Shown: one piece after another, positions 1 through 6,579 of the stretch | Layout: each line of letters starts with the position of its first letter | Numbering within the stretch: the first letter of the stretch is position 1 | Origin: Bacteroidia bacterium | GTDB lineage: Bacteria; Bacteroidota; Bacteroidia; B-17B0; Aurantibacillaceae | DNA: 64,000 bases | Assembly (NCBI GenBank): GCA_016787895.1 | Contig: JAEUTN010000014.1 | Location: 682,001-746,000, forward strand | Direction of reading: 5' to 3' | Notes under the pieces: model-generated | The model's database searches: none | What the model saw: the letters and a program-made list of their open reading frames with translations, nothing else | Told to the model about the DNA's origin: nothing | Made by a program: the position numbers and the translations under genes

Positions 1-1148
1 TGATCGGTGTAATTGGTGCCTCCCGCGTCCTCAGGATGTGAAGGAGAAATGCCAACGGCGCCGTCAAATACATCTACGCTGTTTAGAATGCTGCGATTGA
101 TACCATTGGTGATGATTTTGTTTTGAGGATAGTAGGGAAAGTAACTGTAGGTTTGATACAATCCGTTCATGTAGTCCGCCACCCAATACGAGTAGTTGGC
201 TTCCGAATCTTTGCCAAAATAAAAATCGCGGATGTCCATATTGGTTGAACCATTGAAGGTGGTAATGTAGTTGATGACCTGACCGGTATTGATGTCGCGA
301 ACAAAAACCCCATAGAGATCATGTACTGAAAAATACGAACCGTAAACAGGTCCCACTTTGTATATCGTATTGGGGGAAGTAGCGGCTGAAGGGTACTTGG
401 ACCACACATTGTTTTGCAGGACATAGATGCTGTCCATACCCCTTATGTTTTTATCAAGTTTACTGGGTGCATACACCGCCACTATTTTTGAGTCGAGGCT
501 GGTAACGCCAACATAAGGGCCTTTGGGGATGCTTACGCTATCCATCTTCCAGCTGTTGAAATTGTTGAGAGAGGATTTTAAATAATTCGCGCGGTACAAA
601 CCCTGGGGTGTAGCGGCAAAAATCAGGGAATCGTTCAGAGCAATTTGATACACTTCCAGCTGCGAACCGCCGGGGCCAATGATATAGGTGTCTTTGATTT
701 CAAGCTTTTCGGTATCAAACAACACAATGCCAAAACCGCAAGCCAGATAAGCAAACTGTTTATGAAAGGTGACCTCATTTACGGTTTTTTTTCCGTTAAA
801 GGTTTTTAGTTTCATGTCGGGGTAATTGCTCACATTGTTGTTGATGTCAAGTACATCTATGTTGCTGCTTTGGTAAATTACCAGCAATTTATTGTTGTAT
901 GGGTTTGCTCTCAATAGTTTAGGACCAACATCCGAAAGCCCATTGATTTTGTTGAGGGGTTTTGGGCCTTTTTCAATTTCATCGAGATAATACACCCCGG
1001 TGTAACTCGCCCCGTAAATGGTGGTTCCCAATCTGGTTACCGAAAAACAGGCGTTCAGGCTCAGGTGGTCCTTCCAGGTGCCGGGGCCAACCTGGGCCCA
1101 GGCGATAATGGTTAGAAAAAGAAAGAGGAGAGAAAGGCCTTTTTTCAT
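1..1148 (-). CDS. porZ: PorZ-like type IX secretion beta-propeller protein (partial)
   Basis: The 5' part of a minus-strand gene that runs off the left edge; about 382 codons are visible and the 3' end is missing. The start ATG at 1146-1148 opens a signal peptide (MKKGLSLLFLFLTIIAWAQ) and is followed by a GTWKDH motif and repeating beta-propeller blades with patterns such as GLSDVGPKLLRANPYNNKLLV. This N-terminal layout is that of PorZ, a surface protein of the type IX secretion system that helps attach anionic lipopolysaccharide to sorted cargo; full PorZ proteins are roughly 750-800 residues. A -7 box lies 30 bases upstream. It could also be another two-component-regulator-type propeller protein, because the C-terminal sorting domain that would settle it lies outside the window. 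Confidence 0.72.
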   Translation of the reverse strand, partial: MKKGLSLLFLFLTIIAWAQVGPGTWKDHLSLNACFSVTRLGTTIYGASYTGVYYLDEIEKGPKPLNKINGLSDVGPKLLRANPYNNKLLVIYQSSNIDVLDINNNVSNYPDMKLKTFNGKKTVNEVTFHKQFAYLACGFGIVLFDTEKLEIKDTYIIGPGGSQLEVYQIALNDSLIFAATPQGLYRANYLKSSLNNFNSWKMDSVSIPKGPYVGVTSLDSKIVAVYAPSKLDKNIRGMDSIYVLQNNVWSKYPSAATSPNTIYKVGPVYGSYFSVHDLYGVFVRDINTGQVINYITTFNGSTNMDIRDFYFGKDSEANYSYWVADYMNGLYQTYSYFPYYPQNKIITNGINRSILNSVDVFDGAVGISPSHPEDAGGTNYTD

Positions 1149-1177
1149 GTTTAATGCATCACAGGACTTATAAACGC

Positions 1178-1185
1178 CAAAGTTA
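1178..1185 (-). promoter_or_regulatory. -7 promoter box of the porZ-like gene
   Basis: TAACTTTG on the minus strand matches the Bacteroidota -7 consensus TAnnTTTG and lies 30 bases before the start codon. No clear -33 TTG partner is seen. Confidence 0.5.
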
Positions 1186-1353
1186 GTGGATTATTACATC
1201 TTTATTGGATTTGCATTAGGCAGATACCAATGCGATAAAGAATAGATAAAACAACTAAGACTTTATCAAATTTGATGAAACAGAGAGGGTTTAAGGAAGC
1301 TATTTGGCCTCAATGGGATAAAATCAGTTGATTCAAAATCCTTAAAAAGAATG
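1186..1353. other. non-coding stretch between porZ and the tRNA locus
   Basis: AT-rich sequence with no credible reading frame, RNA or promoter. It separates the porZ promoter from the inverted-repeat element that starts at 1354. Confidence 0.5.
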
Positions 1354-1450
1354 GACCAAAATCGCTTGTCGCTATGCAGCCTATGCACTTTACACGCCCG
1401 AATATGCCATATGTTGCAGCCTTAAGTGCAAGAGATGAGCGATTTTGGTC
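1354..1450 (-). repeat. 97-nt nested inverted repeat just 3' of tRNA-Arg
   Basis: Perfect 12-bp arms GACCAAAATCGC (1354-1365) and GCGATTTTGGTC (1439-1450). The outer stem can be extended inward to 17 pairs with two G-T wobbles. A second perfect 7-bp stem, TGCACTT (1384-1390) with AAGTGCA (1424-1430), is nested inside. On the minus strand it begins five bases after the tRNA 3' end and is followed by T5 (1344-1348). It could be an outsized terminator, a structured small RNA, or a dispersed palindromic repeat; the sequence alone does not decide. Confidence 0.6.
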
Positions 1451-1455
1451 ATCTG

Positions 1456-1529
1456 TGACCCCGAGAGGATTCGAACCTCCAACCAACAGAACCGGAATCT
1501 GTCATTCTATCCAGTTGAACTACGGAGTC
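1456..1529 (-). tRNA. tRNA-Arg(CCG)
   Basis: A complete 74-nt cloverleaf can be folded on the minus strand. The acceptor stem GACTCCG pairs with CGGGGTC, the D stem GTTC pairs with GAAT, and the anticodon stem ACAGA/TCTGT encloses the loop TTCCGGT with anticodon CCG (1493-1495). The T arm is GGAGG-TTCGAAT-CCTCT, and the discriminator is A. The 3' CCA is not encoded. A TATCTTTG promoter box lies 8 bases upstream. The locus is flanked on its 5' side by a GIY-YIG cassette with a second copy of the tRNA 5' half, and on its 3' side by a 97-nt inverted repeat. This appears to be the functional copy. Confidence 0.95.
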
Positions 1530-1536
1530 AAAAAGG

Positions 1537-1544
1537 CAAAGATA
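1537..1544 (-). promoter_or_regulatory. -7 promoter box of tRNA-Arg
   Basis: TATCTTTG (TAnnTTTG) directly before the tRNA 5' end. The same box, in the same context, is repeated at 1927-1934 before the degenerate tRNA copy. Confidence 0.6.
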
Positions 1545-1563
1545 AACTTATCTGTACATTCTT

Positions 1564-1857
1564 TTAAGGAAAAACACAGTCCGGAAAGTATTTCCACATG
1601 AACTTTTTTAAATCTTCAGTATTCAGATTTTTAAGCTTTTTTTCTAAAATCATCGCCTCTTTCCTATTATTCTTTTCAATGTTTCCTATCAAAATCCATG
1701 GGATATAAGGTTGTGTAGATTTTACAGCGCCTTTGTTGTGTCTTTCCAATCGCCCTGCAAGATTTTGGGTCTGACCGATATAAAACCTAGAATGTTCCTT
1801 TGAATAAAGGATGTACGTGAAAAATAATGCGGATGTTTGGCTAACGGAATCTGTCAT
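1564..1857 (-). CDS. small GIY-YIG nuclease embedded in a split tRNA-Arg locus
   Basis: A 97-residue single-domain GIY-YIG protein of the UvrC/URI type. The first motif is TYIL (residues 14-17) and the second FYIGQT (25-30). The catalytic arginine is in GRLERH (35-40), and the metal-binding glutamate is probably the one in EAMILEKK (67-74). The family cuts DNA; stand-alone members are common in Bacteroidota and their cellular role is mostly unknown. The only usable ATG (1855-1857) lies inside the anticodon arm of a tRNA-Arg fragment, so the first residues (MTDS) are tRNA-derived. The gene lies between that fragment and the intact tRNA, all on one strand, and would be transcribed from a duplicated tRNA promoter. 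No intron ribozyme fits in the remaining space. Confidence 0.85.
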   Translation of the reverse strand: MTDSVSQTSALFFTYILYSKEHSRFYIGQTQNLAGRLERHNKGAVKSTQPYIPWILIGNIEKNNRKEAMILEKKLKNLNTEDLKKFMWKYFPDCVFP

Positions 1858-1919
1858 TCTATCCAGTCAGGAGGCCAGCTCCTGATGGCGAGCGCGCCTC
1901 GCCATTGAACTACGGAGCC
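1845..1919 (-). pseudogene. degenerate 5' half of tRNA-Arg(CCG), split by a 38-bp insertion
   Basis: A second copy of the tRNA 5' half. Matching to the intact gene runs from the promoter region through acceptor, D arm and anticodon CCG, and stops directly after anticodon position 36. It has one substitution in the acceptor stem (GGCTCCG for GACTCCG) and a 38-bp insertion in the D loop. No 3' half follows; the reading frame of the GIY-YIG gene begins there instead. It cannot form a tRNA. Confidence 0.88.
1868..1905. repeat. double-hairpin insertion in the D loop
   Basis: 38 bp made of two adjoining perfect hairpins, each with a 5-nt loop: CAGGAG/CTCCTG (1868-1884) and ATGGCGAG/CTCGCCAT (1885-1905). 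It is absent from the intact tRNA copy, whose D-loop sequence is otherwise the same on both sides. It is much richer in G+C than its surroundings. Confidence 0.85.
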
Positions 1920-1926
1920 AAAAAGG

Positions 1927-1934
1927 CAAAGATA
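1927..1934 (-). promoter_or_regulatory. duplicated tRNA promoter box before the GIY-YIG cassette
   Basis: TATCTTTG in the same flank (AAAAAGGCAAAGATAA on the plus strand) as the intact tRNA gene. It would drive transcription through the tRNA fragment, the double hairpin and the nuclease gene. Confidence 0.5.
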
Positions 1935-2043
1935 AGACTAGATTGAAATTATTTAACAGAATCAACCCTGATGAGCGGGGGTAATGAGATTTAATCGGGC
2001 TGATTCGGGGTTCTATTTCAGAACATTATTCAGAATACTCTGC

Positions 2044-2051
2044 TATTTTTG
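2044..2051 (+). promoter_or_regulatory. -7 promoter box of the S46 peptidase gene
   Basis: TATTTTTG (TAnnTTTG) 18 bases before the chosen ATG at 2070. It rules out the upstream in-frame start at 2049, which lies inside the box. Confidence 0.55.
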
Positions 2052-2069
2052 TACCCTAATTTAAAACAC

Positions 2070-4241
2070 ATGAAAAAATTACTTTCCCTATTTCTCTTAA
2101 GTCTTAGTTTGAGCTCCCTGGTTCTAAGAGCCGATGAAGGCATGTTTTTGGTGCACCTGATTGGTGATAAAACCTATGCCGATATGCAAAAACGCGGACT
2201 TAAACTCAGCAAAGAACAGCTTTACAGCATGAATAAAAGCAGCATCAAAGACGCGATCGTGATCTTTGGAGGCGGTTGCACCGGCGAAATTGTAAGCAAG
2301 GATGGTCTTATTTTTACCAACCACCACTGCGGGTATGGCAACATTGCGGCGGCCAGTACGGTGGAGCACAATTACCTGCAAGATGGGTTTTGGGCCAAAA
2401 GCAAGGATCAGGAAATTGCCTGTCCGGGTTTGAGTGTTCAGTTTTTGGTGAAAATTGATGACGTTACAGAAGCTGTAAATGCCAAACTAAAAGACATTAA
2501 ACCGGCCGACTACATTGCCAAGCTGCCCGGCATATTAAAAGAAATGTCAGACAAAGCCAGTGAAGGAACAGCCTATGAGGTAAGAATCAGCAGCTTTTTC
2601 AAAGGCAATCAGTTTTTGCAATTCACTTACGAACGTTACAAGGATGTACGTTTAGTAGGTACCCCACCTGAAAGCATTGGTAAATTTGGTGGGGATACCG
2701 ACAATTGGGAGTGGCCACGCCATACCGGCGACTTCTCCATTTTCCGCGTGTACATGTCGGCCGATGGAAAAGCGTCTACCGAATACAAAAAAGAAAACCT
2801 GCCACTAAAACCCAAACATTTTTTACCGGTTTCCATTAAAGGATTGAACGATGGAGATTATGCCATGATTTATGGTTACCCCGGTGGTACCAACCGTTAT
2901 GAAACGTCTTACGGGGTTAAATTAAAAACAGAGATTGAAAACCCGAGCTTGGTTAACCTGCGCGATGCCCGCCTCAAAGCCATGCTCGCCGAAATGGTGA
3001 AAGACCCTGCGGTTAAAATTCAATTGGCCAGCTCTTACGCCGGTATTGCCAATTACTGGAAGTTTTTTGACGGTGAATCCAAACAATTGATTAAACACAA
3101 GGTATACGAACGCAAACAGGCCGATGAAGCCGCTTTTGAAGCCTGGGCGAAAGGAAAAACTGAGTACGATAACTTGTTTTCGAATGTAAAAACCGTTTAC
3201 GATGCCTGGACCCCCTACGCCAAAAGCCGTGTGTATCTGAATGAAGGCATTTTTGGTTCTCCTTTGCTCGCCTACGCTTCCAGCCTCAAATCGTTGGAAA
3301 CGGCTCTAAGCAGCTCAGCCACCACAGCTCCTCAGGAAATCACTAAAGCCATAGATGCTTTCAAGGTATCCCGCGAAAAGTTTATTAAGGACGAAAACCT
3401 TGCATCCGACCAAAACATCATGGCCATTATGTTGCGTATGTTTTTCACGGATATCATCAGCACCCAGATTCCCGAAGAATTTTACATGAACTTAAAACAA
3501 AATTACGGGCAGCTTGATTTAGACGATACCTACAAACGTTTTTCAAAAGATGTATTCTCAAAAACCCTTATTCTCAACGATGCAGCTTATAAAGCATTCA
3601 TTGAAAAACCCGATTTGGAAACCCTGCGCAACGATCCGGCCTACAAAACGGTGAGCGCTTTTGTTGACAATTACAACGCCAAAATAAAGGCGCACTTCAC
3701 TGAATACAATGCCAACTCCTTTGCCTGGAATAACAAATACCAAAAAGGGATTCTGGAAATGAAAAAAGGCACTACCCTTTACCCTGACGCAAACTTTACC
3801 ATGCGTGTTTCTTATGGGAATGTAAAATCATACTCTCCACGCGACGCGGTGAAATACAGCGAGGTATGTACCCTTAAAGGTGTGAGCGAAAAATACAAAC
3901 CGGGTGACTATGAATTTGATGCTCCAGCTAAACTTATGGAGCTGATCAAAAACAAAGATTACGGTCAGTACCTCGACAAAAAAACCGGAGACGTGGTGGT
4001 GACTTTTATTACTACCAACGACATCACCGGAGGTAACTCAGGTTCGCCGGTGATCAACGCCAAAGGTGAATTGATAGGATTGGCTTTCGACGGAAACTAC
4101 GAAGCCCTGAGTCATAAAATTGCTTTTGATGCCGATTTAAACCGTACCATTTGCCTTGATGTAAGGTATTTGCTCTTTATAGTTGATAAACTTGGAGGTG
4201 CCAAAAACATCATCGATGAATTGGTGCTGGTAAGCAAATAA
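2070..4241 (+). CDS. S46 family dipeptidyl-peptidase, DPP7-like
   Basis: A 723-residue secreted serine peptidase that releases dipeptides from oligopeptide N termini in the periplasm. The start is ATG at 2070 (MKKLLSLFLLSLSLSSLVLRA signal peptide), downstream of the -7 box. The S46 triad is visible: His in TNHHCGYG (about residue 86), Asp in DNWEWPRHTGDF (about 220) and Ser in GGNSGSPV (657). Eighteen residues after the serine, in LAFDGN, is a glycine. In this family Gly at that gate position marks DPP7 (hydrophobic or broad P1), whereas DPP11 (Asp/Glu P1) has Arg. Length fits the family (700-730). It is monocistronic and ends in a strong terminator. It fits the peptide-feeding theme of the window (DPP IV, aminopeptidase P). 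Confidence 0.93.
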   Translation: MKKLLSLFLLSLSLSSLVLRADEGMFLVHLIGDKTYADMQKRGLKLSKEQLYSMNKSSIKDAIVIFGGGCTGEIVSKDGLIFTNHHCGYGNIAAASTVEHNYLQDGFWAKSKDQEIACPGLSVQFLVKIDDVTEAVNAKLKDIKPADYIAKLPGILKEMSDKASEGTAYEVRISSFFKGNQFLQFTYERYKDVRLVGTPPESIGKFGGDTDNWEWPRHTGDFSIFRVYMSADGKASTEYKKENLPLKPKHFLPVSIKGLNDGDYAMIYGYPGGTNRYETSYGVKLKTEIENPSLVNLRDARLKAMLAEMVKDPAVKIQLASSYAGIANYWKFFDGESKQLIKHKVYERKQADEAAFEAWAKGKTEYDNLFSNVKTVYDAWTPYAKSRVYLNEGIFGSPLLAYASSLKSLETALSSSATTAPQEITKAIDAFKVSREKFIKDENLASDQNIMAIMLRMFFTDIISTQIPEEFYMNLKQNYGQLDLDDTYKRFSKDVFSKTLILNDAAYKAFIEKPDLETLRNDPAYKTVSAFVDNYNAKIKAHFTEYNANSFAWNNKYQKGILEMKKGTTLYPDANFTMRVSYGNVKSYSPRDAVKYSEVCTLKGVSEKYKPGDYEFDAPAKLMELIKNKDYGQYLDKKTGDVVVTFITTNDITGGNSGSPVINAKGELIGLAFDGNYEALSHKIAFDADLNRTICLDVRYLLFIVDKLGGAKNIIDELVLVSK

Positions 4242-4262
4242 AACCACTGGATTTTTTTTAAT

Positions 4263-4299
4263 AGGACTGTTTCTGATAAAGGAACAGTCCTTTTTTTTT
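4263..4299 (+). terminator. rho-independent terminator after the S46 gene
   Basis: A 9-bp stem, AGGACTGTT (4263-4271) with AACAGTCCT (4283-4291), followed by nine T. It lies 21 bases after the stop codon and before the convergent photolyase gene. Confidence 0.9.
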
Positions 4300-4317
4300 G
4301 AGTGTTATTGACCCTGC

Positions 4318-5649
4318 TTAATTAAACAGGGTCATTTGTTTCACCTCATTCAGGGCTGTTTTATAAGTAAGCAGAGCCCTTTGTCGCGCCATGGCATGAT
4401 CAACCATAGCGTGTGGGTAAGCCTTTGTGCCAAACTCCGGCACCCATTTTTTGATGTAAACAAAATCGGGATCAAACTTTTTTTGTTGTTCCGTTGGATT
4501 GAACACCCTGAAGTAAGGAGCGGCATCGCAGCCCGTTCCTGCAGCCCATTGCCAGCCACCATTGTTTGCGCTCAAGTCAAAATCAATAAGTTTAGAGGCA
4601 AAATAGGCCTCGCCCCAGCGCCAGTCGATTAGAAGATCTTTCACCAAAAAACTGCTCACAATCATTCTCACGCGGTTGTGCATAAACCCCGTTGCATTTA
4701 ATTCCCGCATCCCTGCATCTACTATAGGAAAACCGGTAAGCCCTTTGCACCACAATTCAAATTCTTTTTCGTTGTTTCTCCATACTATGGTGTTGTAAGA
4801 AGGTTTGAAAGCCTCCTTGGCAACATGAGGAAAATGCCAGAGAATCATCATGTAAAATTCTCTCCAGATGAGTTCGTTCAGCCAGGTTTCGCTATGTAAC
4901 AGAGCTTTGGCCACCAATTGCCGTATGCTGAGGATACCAAACCGAAGGTAAACGCTTAGCCTGCTGCTCGCATCCAAAGCAGGGAAATCGCGCTTCTCTT
5001 TATAGTCCCGCAACAACTGTTCTTTAAGGGTCGGACCAGGATTAAACACCATATCCGTTTTTTGGAAACCCAGTTGTTCAAGTGAAGGCATTGGAGAGGG
5101 CTGAGTTTTAAAAAAGTGATGGAAATGCTCTTCCGTTTTGTAAGGTTTATAATGCGCGAGCTCCAGCTTGCTTTTCCATTTCCGGCTATAAGGCGTGAAT
5201 ACTGTATAAGGAAGGCCATCGTCCTTTACCACTTCTTGTTTTTCAAATATGCATTGGTCTTTGAACGATAAAAATGCAATGCCTTGTTTTTGCAGATAGG
5301 ATTGAATTTCAGCATCCCTTTCACGGGCGTAAGGTTCATAATCGTGATTGCAATACACGCTGTTCACCTGAAATTCATTACAAAGCAGCTGAAAGGCCTG
5401 AAGGGGAGAAGAGTGAATAACTCTTAGAGTAGAGCCCAGGGATTGAACCTGTTTTTTGATGTGTCCTAAAGCCTGATGAATAAAGTCAAGCCGGCGATCG
5501 TATGTGTTCTCTAACGTATCAAGAATAGTTGTATCAAAAATGAAAACCGGAAGTACTGAGGCATTTTCTGAAAGCGCGTGAAAAAGCGCTGTGTTATCGT
5601 TCAATCGCAAATCGCGACGAAACCAGAATATGCTCAGCTGTGGCTTCAA
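4318..5649 (-). CDS. phrB: deoxyribodipyrimidine photolyase (cryptochrome/photolyase family)
   Basis: A 443-residue FAD photolyase that repairs UV-induced pyrimidine dimers using light. The N-terminal alpha/beta antenna domain begins IFWFRRDLRLNDN. The C-terminal FAD domain carries LNELIWREFY, DAGMRELNATGFMHNRVRM and DFDLSANNGGWQW, the signatures of class I photolyases. The start is TTG (5647-5649), overlapping the TGA of the upstream sigma-factor gene as TTGA, so the two are translationally coupled. No ATG fits, since the conserved strand begins at residue 6. It shares the sigma gene's promoter, whose repeats suggest light- or stress-dependent control. A cryptochrome role cannot be excluded, but the active-site region reads as a photolyase. 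Confidence 0.92.
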   Translation of the reverse strand: MKPQLSIFWFRRDLRLNDNTALFHALSENASVLPVFIFDTTILDTLENTYDRRLDFIHQALGHIKKQVQSLGSTLRVIHSSPLQAFQLLCNEFQVNSVYCNHDYEPYARERDAEIQSYLQKQGIAFLSFKDQCIFEKQEVVKDDGLPYTVFTPYSRKWKSKLELAHYKPYKTEEHFHHFFKTQPSPMPSLEQLGFQKTDMVFNPGPTLKEQLLRDYKEKRDFPALDASSRLSVYLRFGILSIRQLVAKALLHSETWLNELIWREFYMMILWHFPHVAKEAFKPSYNTIVWRNNEKEFELWCKGLTGFPIVDAGMRELNATGFMHNRVRMIVSSFLVKDLLIDWRWGEAYFASKLIDFDLSANNGGWQWAAGTGCDAAPYFRVFNPTEQQKKFDPDFVYIKKWVPEFGTKAYPHAMVDHAMARQRALLTYKTALNEVKQMTLFN

Positions 5650-6152
5650 TTTCTGAAATGACTCAATTCGTTCATTAGGATTTTGCGTGCAATAAAGATG
5701 CGGCTTTTTACTGTACCCAAAGGCAGGCTAAGCTCCTGAGCAATCTCCTCGTACTTGTAACCGTTGTAATAACGCGTAAAAGGCACTTTGTACTGATCTT
5801 CCAATGCATTGATTTTTTCAAGGATTTCTTTTGAATTCATACGGCTCTCGCTATGGTTGTAGGAATTTTGTTTGAATGCCCTTTGCAAGGCAAGTTCATC
5901 GCCCTTCACAATAAAACTTTTGCTTTTTACATTTCGTCGATAAGCGTTAATGAAAGTGTTTTTCATGATTGTGAACAACCAGGCTCTAAGGTTGGTGCTG
6001 TCTTCAAACTTACTTCTATAGGTGATGGCCTTCACATAGGTTTCCTGTATAAGGTCCATGGCGTCTTCAGAGTTTCTGGTGAGACTTAAAGCAAAGCTTT
6101 TCAAAGAAGGGCGCTCGTTAAGGATTTTGGTGTTAAATTCTATAGCCGTCAT
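5646..6152 (-). CDS. ECF-type RNA polymerase sigma factor
   Basis: A 168-residue sigma-70 family protein with only regions 2 and 4. Region 2 carries the core-binding DLIQETYVKAITY stretch (about 34-46) and RAWLFTIMKNTFINAYRR (about 57-74). Region 4 has the helix-turn-helix YEEIAQELSLPLGTVKSRIFIARKIL (about 133-158). No anti-sigma gene is adjacent; instead the photolyase overlaps its 3' end. Known sigma-photolyase pairs in other bacteria belong to light or singlet-oxygen responses, which makes a photoprotective regulon a reasonable inference here. The 5' region carries a -7 box embedded in an array of repeated TGTTTA-type half-sites. Confidence 0.9.
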   Translation of the reverse strand: MTAIEFNTKILNERPSLKSFALSLTRNSEDAMDLIQETYVKAITYRSKFEDSTNLRAWLFTIMKNTFINAYRRNVKSKSFIVKGDELALQRAFKQNSYNHSESRMNSKEILEKINALEDQYKVPFTRYYNGYKYEEIAQELSLPLGTVKSRIFIARKILMNELSHFRN

Positions 6153-6153
6153 A

Positions 6154-6228
6154 TTGTTTAATGTTTAGTTAATTTCGTTAAACAAATGTATTAGAATGTT
6201 TAGTCTTTTGTTGCATTCGTTAAACAAA
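6154..6228 (-). promoter_or_regulatory. A-B-A-B operator-like repeat array over the sigma-photolyase promoter
   Basis: Read on the minus strand: TTTGTTTAACGAA (6228-6216), ACTAAACATT (6204-6195), TTTGTTTAACGAA (6186-6174), ACTAAACATT (6169-6160), then TTAAACAA (6161-6154). The two long copies are identical and 42 bp apart; the two short copies are identical and 35 bp apart. Five TGTTTA half-sites in either orientation fall within 72 bp. One overlaps the -7 box at 6183-6190. This is the geometry of a multi-site repressor operator. Confidence 0.65.
6183..6190 (-). promoter_or_regulatory. -7 promoter box of the sigma-photolyase operon
   Basis: TACATTTG (TAnnTTTG), 31 bases before the ATG of the sigma-factor gene and lying within the repeat array. 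Confidence 0.55.
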
Positions 6229-6230
6229 AA

Positions 6231-6545
6231 ACTGTTAAAAACATTTCTTAGATTATAAAATGTTGATTTTCAGCGCAATATTTTTCTGGGATACCAGTAA
6301 AAAAGACCACAGTTCTGTGGTTTAGAAAAACACCCGGACATGGGTTTACAAATTATCTCACATCCACAAGCGCCTGGCACAATTTTCATACAAAAACCAT
6401 TTATTTCTTGTTTGTGCTGGCTCGTGTGAAAACACTTCGAAAGAGACCTTTGGTCAGGACATTTGCCTTTACGGAATCCAATTAACGAGTGATTTAGCCT
6501 CGTCCTTTGGACCCGCAAAATCATAGTCTCATTGATTTAAAACTG
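6231..6545. other. long intergenic stretch before lysS
   Basis: About 315 bases with no credible gene. The only structures seen are a short perfect dyad ACCACAG-TT-CTGTGGT (6306-6321) and a small CTGG-GATA-CCAG hairpin just upstream of it. An 84-codon minus-strand frame here looks random in composition. Confidence 0.5.
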
Positions 6546-6553
6546 TACTTTTG
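6546..6553 (+). promoter_or_regulatory. -7 promoter box of lysS
   Basis: TACTTTTG (TAnnTTTG), 27 bases before the lysS ATG. Confidence 0.55.
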
Positions 6554-6579
6554 CGTTTTTATCCATTAAGATCATTTTT

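Noticed and set aside
1374..1601. Plus-strand 75-codon frame containing TPRGFEPPTNRT
   Set aside because: This is the antisense translation of the tRNA T arm, a well-known false gene product in bacterial annotations.
1530..1919. Group I intron in tRNA-Arg carrying the GIY-YIG gene
   Set aside because: The open frame fills nearly all the space, no P/Q/R/S core fits, and the intact tRNA already holds both halves.
1936..2043. Possible second tRNA or T-arm remnant before the S46 gene
   Set aside because: GGGGTTC-like pieces occur, but no acceptor or anticodon stem can be formed.
6270..6524. Minus-strand 84-codon frame in the lysS upstream gap
   Set aside because: Composition is unlike the neighbouring proteins, there is no motif, no promoter box and no neighbour coupling.
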